A stretch of DNA of 19,547 nt from Clostridia bacterium (GTDB lineage Bacteria > Bacillota > Clostridia > TANB77 > CAG-508), in NCBI GenBank assembly GCA_022790685.1, contig JAAVXQ010000074.1:1-19547 (forward strand), given 5' to 3'. Positions 17,119-19,547 of the stretch are shown one piece after another. The position numbers were made by a program, and so were the translations under genes. The notes below the pieces were generated by a model that had not been told where the DNA came from, ran no database searches, and saw nothing but the letters and a program-made list of their open reading frames with translations. Positions within the stretch are counted from its first letter, which is position 1. Each line of letters starts with the position of its first letter.

Positions 17119-17152
17119 TATAAATAATAAATTTTTTAATATGATAAGCGAA

Positions 17153-17196
17153 AGATGAATATAATTTAAAGGTGTATAAAATACGTCAAATCATCT
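17153..17196 (+). ncRNA. Structured 5' leader element (unassigned)
   Basis: An outer stem AGATGA/TCATCT (17153-17158 with 17191-17196) encloses an inner 7-bp hairpin (17171-17177 with 17181-17187, including two wobble pairs). Unpaired A-rich stretches lie in between. The asymmetric internal loop and the position in the leader, about 60 nt before the start codon, could suit a regulatory RNA, but I recognise no known riboswitch class. Confidence 0.3.
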
Positions 17197-17259
17197 AGAA
17201 ACTTAGAAAATATTAAAAAAATCAAGTTATCTTGTTATATTTAATAAGGAGAGAGGACG

Positions 17260-19547
17260 ATGAAAAAGGTTTTAAAAACAAAAAAATTTTTAAGTATACT
17301 TTTTTGTATACTATTCTTATTAAGCACAGTGTCCTATGCAGAAGTGACATATGAAAAAGCGGAGGTAAGTGCGAATAGTACTAATAATGTAAGTCAAAAG
17401 AAAATTTTAGTTGATAATGTTGATAGTGCAAATCAAGTATTGTATTTATCTGATATACCTTATAGCAAAGGTCAAACAGCATGGGGAAATATTACATTAG
17501 ATAAAACAACAGATAATGGGCAACTTACAATGTTATTAAATGGTTCAACTACCATAATAAAAAAAGGAATTTGGGCACATGCTACTTCTACTTTAGAATA
17601 TGATATTAGTAGTTATAAAGATTATGCCTATTTTACAACTTATTATGGTATAAATACAACATCAGGAAATAAAGGAAATGGTGTAAAATTCTACATTTAT
17701 ACTTCAGAAGATGGAAAAAATTGGACTTTATGTACAGAAGAAAATCCTACTGCAATAAAAAGTTCAAATAATGCAGTACATGTTAAAATAGATATTAGAA
17801 ATGCTAATTACATTAAATTATATGCTAATGATAATGGCTCTAATGCAAGTGATCATGCTGTATGGGGAGATGCTAAACTTGTAACTGAAGATTATAACGA
17901 AAATGTTATGACAACAGTAGAAGAATATGATGAAATTATAAGAGCCTCTTATGAGCGTGGAGCAGTTAAGGAAGAATTAAAACTTACTCTTTTACAAAGA
18001 GACTTTATAAAAAGAGTTGGTCAATATCAACTTAGAAACTTCTTAGAAGAAGATCCTAAAAATAAAGAAACTTTAGAATGGTTTTTAAATAATGAAGAAG
18101 CATTACGTTTATGGACAGTTGGTGGTACACCAAATGGTACTTATTTACGAGCTTTACAAGTATTAAGTGAGCTATACCATACTCATGGGGAAGATTTAAC
18201 AAATGAAGAATTAACAGCAAATGGAGTAAAATATAAAGATTTATATTTAAAAATGATGTTATCATTATCTTTAACTCATTCAACAAATGTTGGTTTATGG
18301 ATTGGTGGATCAAGCAAGTTGTCAGATGCTGTTACAAGATATGAAATATATAAACAAATGCATTTAGACAATAAATTAGCATCAAATTCAATGTTCGAAA
18401 ACTATACAATTGAAGAAATGCGTGGAGTCATGATTACAAATATTGATGATGAAGAAATATTGTGGTTACGTGATTATTCTGAAAAGAAATTTTCAAACAT
18501 AGTAGATCGTTTTAATCCATTTAAATATATTAATTATACATTAAATTATGGTTATTATAGACCACAATATTATAGTCAAGAAAATTATGCTAAATGGGAT
18601 GCAAAATATGAACTATCTAAATATAATATTACTTATAAATCAGGAGCTCCAAAATTATGGATAGTATTTGAAGAAGGATCAGTTTGTGGTGGACTTTCTA
18701 AAACAGCGGCTAACCTTTATGGTGTATGGGGTACTCCAGCTAAAGTTTTAGGGCAACCAGGGCATGCTGCTTATACATATTTATATAATGCAGGTGGTGG
18801 AAACAATGCATGGCAATTATCATATAGTGTTGCATCTACAGCTTGGGCTGCTACTGATGGCGGTGGACGTATGCCAAATAGTTGGGGAAATGGATGGTCT
18901 AGCGGGGCTGCAAGTAGAGGTTCATATCATTTCTTATCTCAACAAGCTCAAAATGAATATGATAAATATGAAAAAGCTGAGTTAATATTATTACAAGCAG
19001 ATACCTTTAAAAATGATAAAGAAAAACTAGAGCAAATTTATCGTGATGCTTTAGCAGAAGAAATTATCAACTTTGATGCTTGGGTTGGTGTGATAAGTAT
19101 ATATAATGCAGATGCATCTAAGACGCAAGAAGACAGAATTGCTTTAGCAGAAGAAATTGCTGAAGTAATGGCTTATCATCCATTACCAATGTATGATTTA
19201 ACAAAACTTGTTGCCACTAAAATTACATCACCAGAATACTTGGGTAAAATGATGATGTTACAAGAACAAACTTTACGTAAGGCTACAAAAGCAACAACTG
19301 CGGATACTTTATATCATAAAGAAGTACCAGTAGTTGCAAATGCAATTTTAGGTGTAATTGATTCTAGAATTGCTACTTTCTCTTTTTCGGGTGCAAATGC
19401 TGGGAAAATAGTATTATCTAAACAATTTCAAAGTGCGCAAGTAACTTGGAGTTATAGTTTAGATGGTGGTAATAATTGGAAAGAAGTTTATGAACATTCT
19501 ATACAACTTACTAATGAAGAAATTGCATCAATAAATGCTAATGATGA
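17260..19547 (+). CDS. Secreted NPCBM protein with Cys/His transglutaminase-like core, paralogue of the giant protein (3' truncated by window)
   Basis: The frame is open from the ATG at 17260 (AAGGAG eight bases upstream) to the end of the window, giving 762 residues so far. Signal peptide 1-27 (cleavage after SYA); NPCBM ~60-209 (GIWAHATSTLEYDIS, GVKFYIYTSEDGK, DHAVWGDAKLV); helical region; VCGG with Cys476 and GQPGHAA with His502, the same 26-residue spacing as Cys494/His520 in the giant protein; TPR-like helices; then an SFSG module at 708 matching the giant protein's first internal repeat. It is thus a tandem paralogue over at least its first ~760 residues. Where the giant protein has IDND after the His, this one has LSYS, so the third catalytic residue is not conserved at that position. 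The C-terminal architecture (Ig repeats, dockerin) is outside the window. Confidence 0.9.
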   Translation, partial: MKKVLKTKKFLSILFCILFLLSTVSYAEVTYEKAEVSANSTNNVSQKKILVDNVDSANQVLYLSDIPYSKGQTAWGNITLDKTTDNGQLTMLLNGSTTIIKKGIWAHATSTLEYDISSYKDYAYFTTYYGINTTSGNKGNGVKFYIYTSEDGKNWTLCTEENPTAIKSSNNAVHVKIDIRNANYIKLYANDNGSNASDHAVWGDAKLVTEDYNENVMTTVEEYDEIIRASYERGAVKEELKLTLLQRDFIKRVGQYQLRNFLEEDPKNKETLEWFLNNEEALRLWTVGGTPNGTYLRALQVLSELYHTHGEDLTNEELTANGVKYKDLYLKMMLSLSLTHSTNVGLWIGGSSKLSDAVTRYEIYKQMHLDNKLASNSMFENYTIEEMRGVMITNIDDEEILWLRDYSEKKFSNIVDRFNPFKYINYTLNYGYYRPQYYSQENYAKWDAKYELSKYNITYKSGAPKLWIVFEEGSVCGGLSKTAANLYGVWGTPAKVLGQPGHAAYTYLYNAGGGNNAWQLSYSVASTAWAATDGGGRMPNSWGNGWSSGAASRGSYHFLSQQAQNEYDKYEKAELILLQADTFKNDKEKLEQIYRDALAEEIINFDAWVGVISIYNADASKTQEDRIALAEEIAEVMAYHPLPMYDLTKLVATKITSPEYLGKMMMLQEQTLRKATKATTADTLYHKEVPVVANAILGVIDSRIATFSFSGANAGKIVLSKQFQSAQVTWSYSLDGGNNWKEVYEHSIQLTNEEIASINAND

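Noticed and set aside
17141..17259. Cyclic-di-GMP or other known riboswitch in the leader of the second surface-protein gene
   Set aside because: A GATGAAT...TTTAAA stretch recalls class II c-di-GMP sequences, but the remaining conserved segments and the pseudoknot partner are not visible.

Overview
The window is AT-rich. It has Gram-positive style AGGAGG ribosome-binding sites, SigA-type promoters with 17-18 bp spacers, intrinsic terminators, a Tex C-terminus, a DUF975 membrane protein, an HtrA-type protease and cohesin/dockerin surface proteins. Together these point to a low-GC Bacillota, most likely a host-associated Clostridia-like bacterium. I cannot name the species.

Layout. (1) 1-198 is the C-terminal end of a Tex-like S1 RNA-binding protein, followed by a bidirectional terminator. 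(2) Two minus-strand genes follow: a six-TM DUF975 protein (246-1058) and, upstream of it, an M20-type carbamoylase/amidohydrolase whose reading frame shifts once (1207-2839). (3) A plus-strand membrane-anchored HtrA-like protease (3016-4128) converges on a two-gene minus-strand operon (4215-6799). That operon encodes a HerA/TraG-like P-loop ATPase, again split by one frameshift, and a cysteine-ladder protein. The pair resembles proteins I associate with Patescibacteria. (4) A minus-strand nudix-araC operon (6885-8253) is transcribed away from (5) a giant secreted multimodular protein of 2808 residues (8551-16977). (6) A tandem paralogue of its N-terminal part starts at 17260 and runs off the end of the window.

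The giant protein and its neighbour share a signal peptide, an NPCBM carbohydrate-binding domain, a helical region and a Cys/His transglutaminase-like core. The giant one continues with a threefold repeat that includes F5/8-type (discoidin) domains, ten Ig-like repeats, a DUF5011-like domain, a cohesin and a C-terminal dockerin. This is a plausible cell-surface or secreted complex acting on host glycoproteins. A perfect consensus promoter and a six-copy TTAACA-like direct-repeat array with helical spacing lie between the giant gene and the nudix-araC operon.

The most unusual observation concerns the two frameshifted genes. Both break at the same place in codon terms: a zero-frame CGG codon preceded by U and followed by A, where skipping the C restores the conserved protein with a GGA glycine codon. 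I scanned about 6,100 codons of the window by hand and found no other in-frame CGG. This suggests that CGG is a hungry or unassigned codon and that these are +1 recoding sites, not random pseudogenes.
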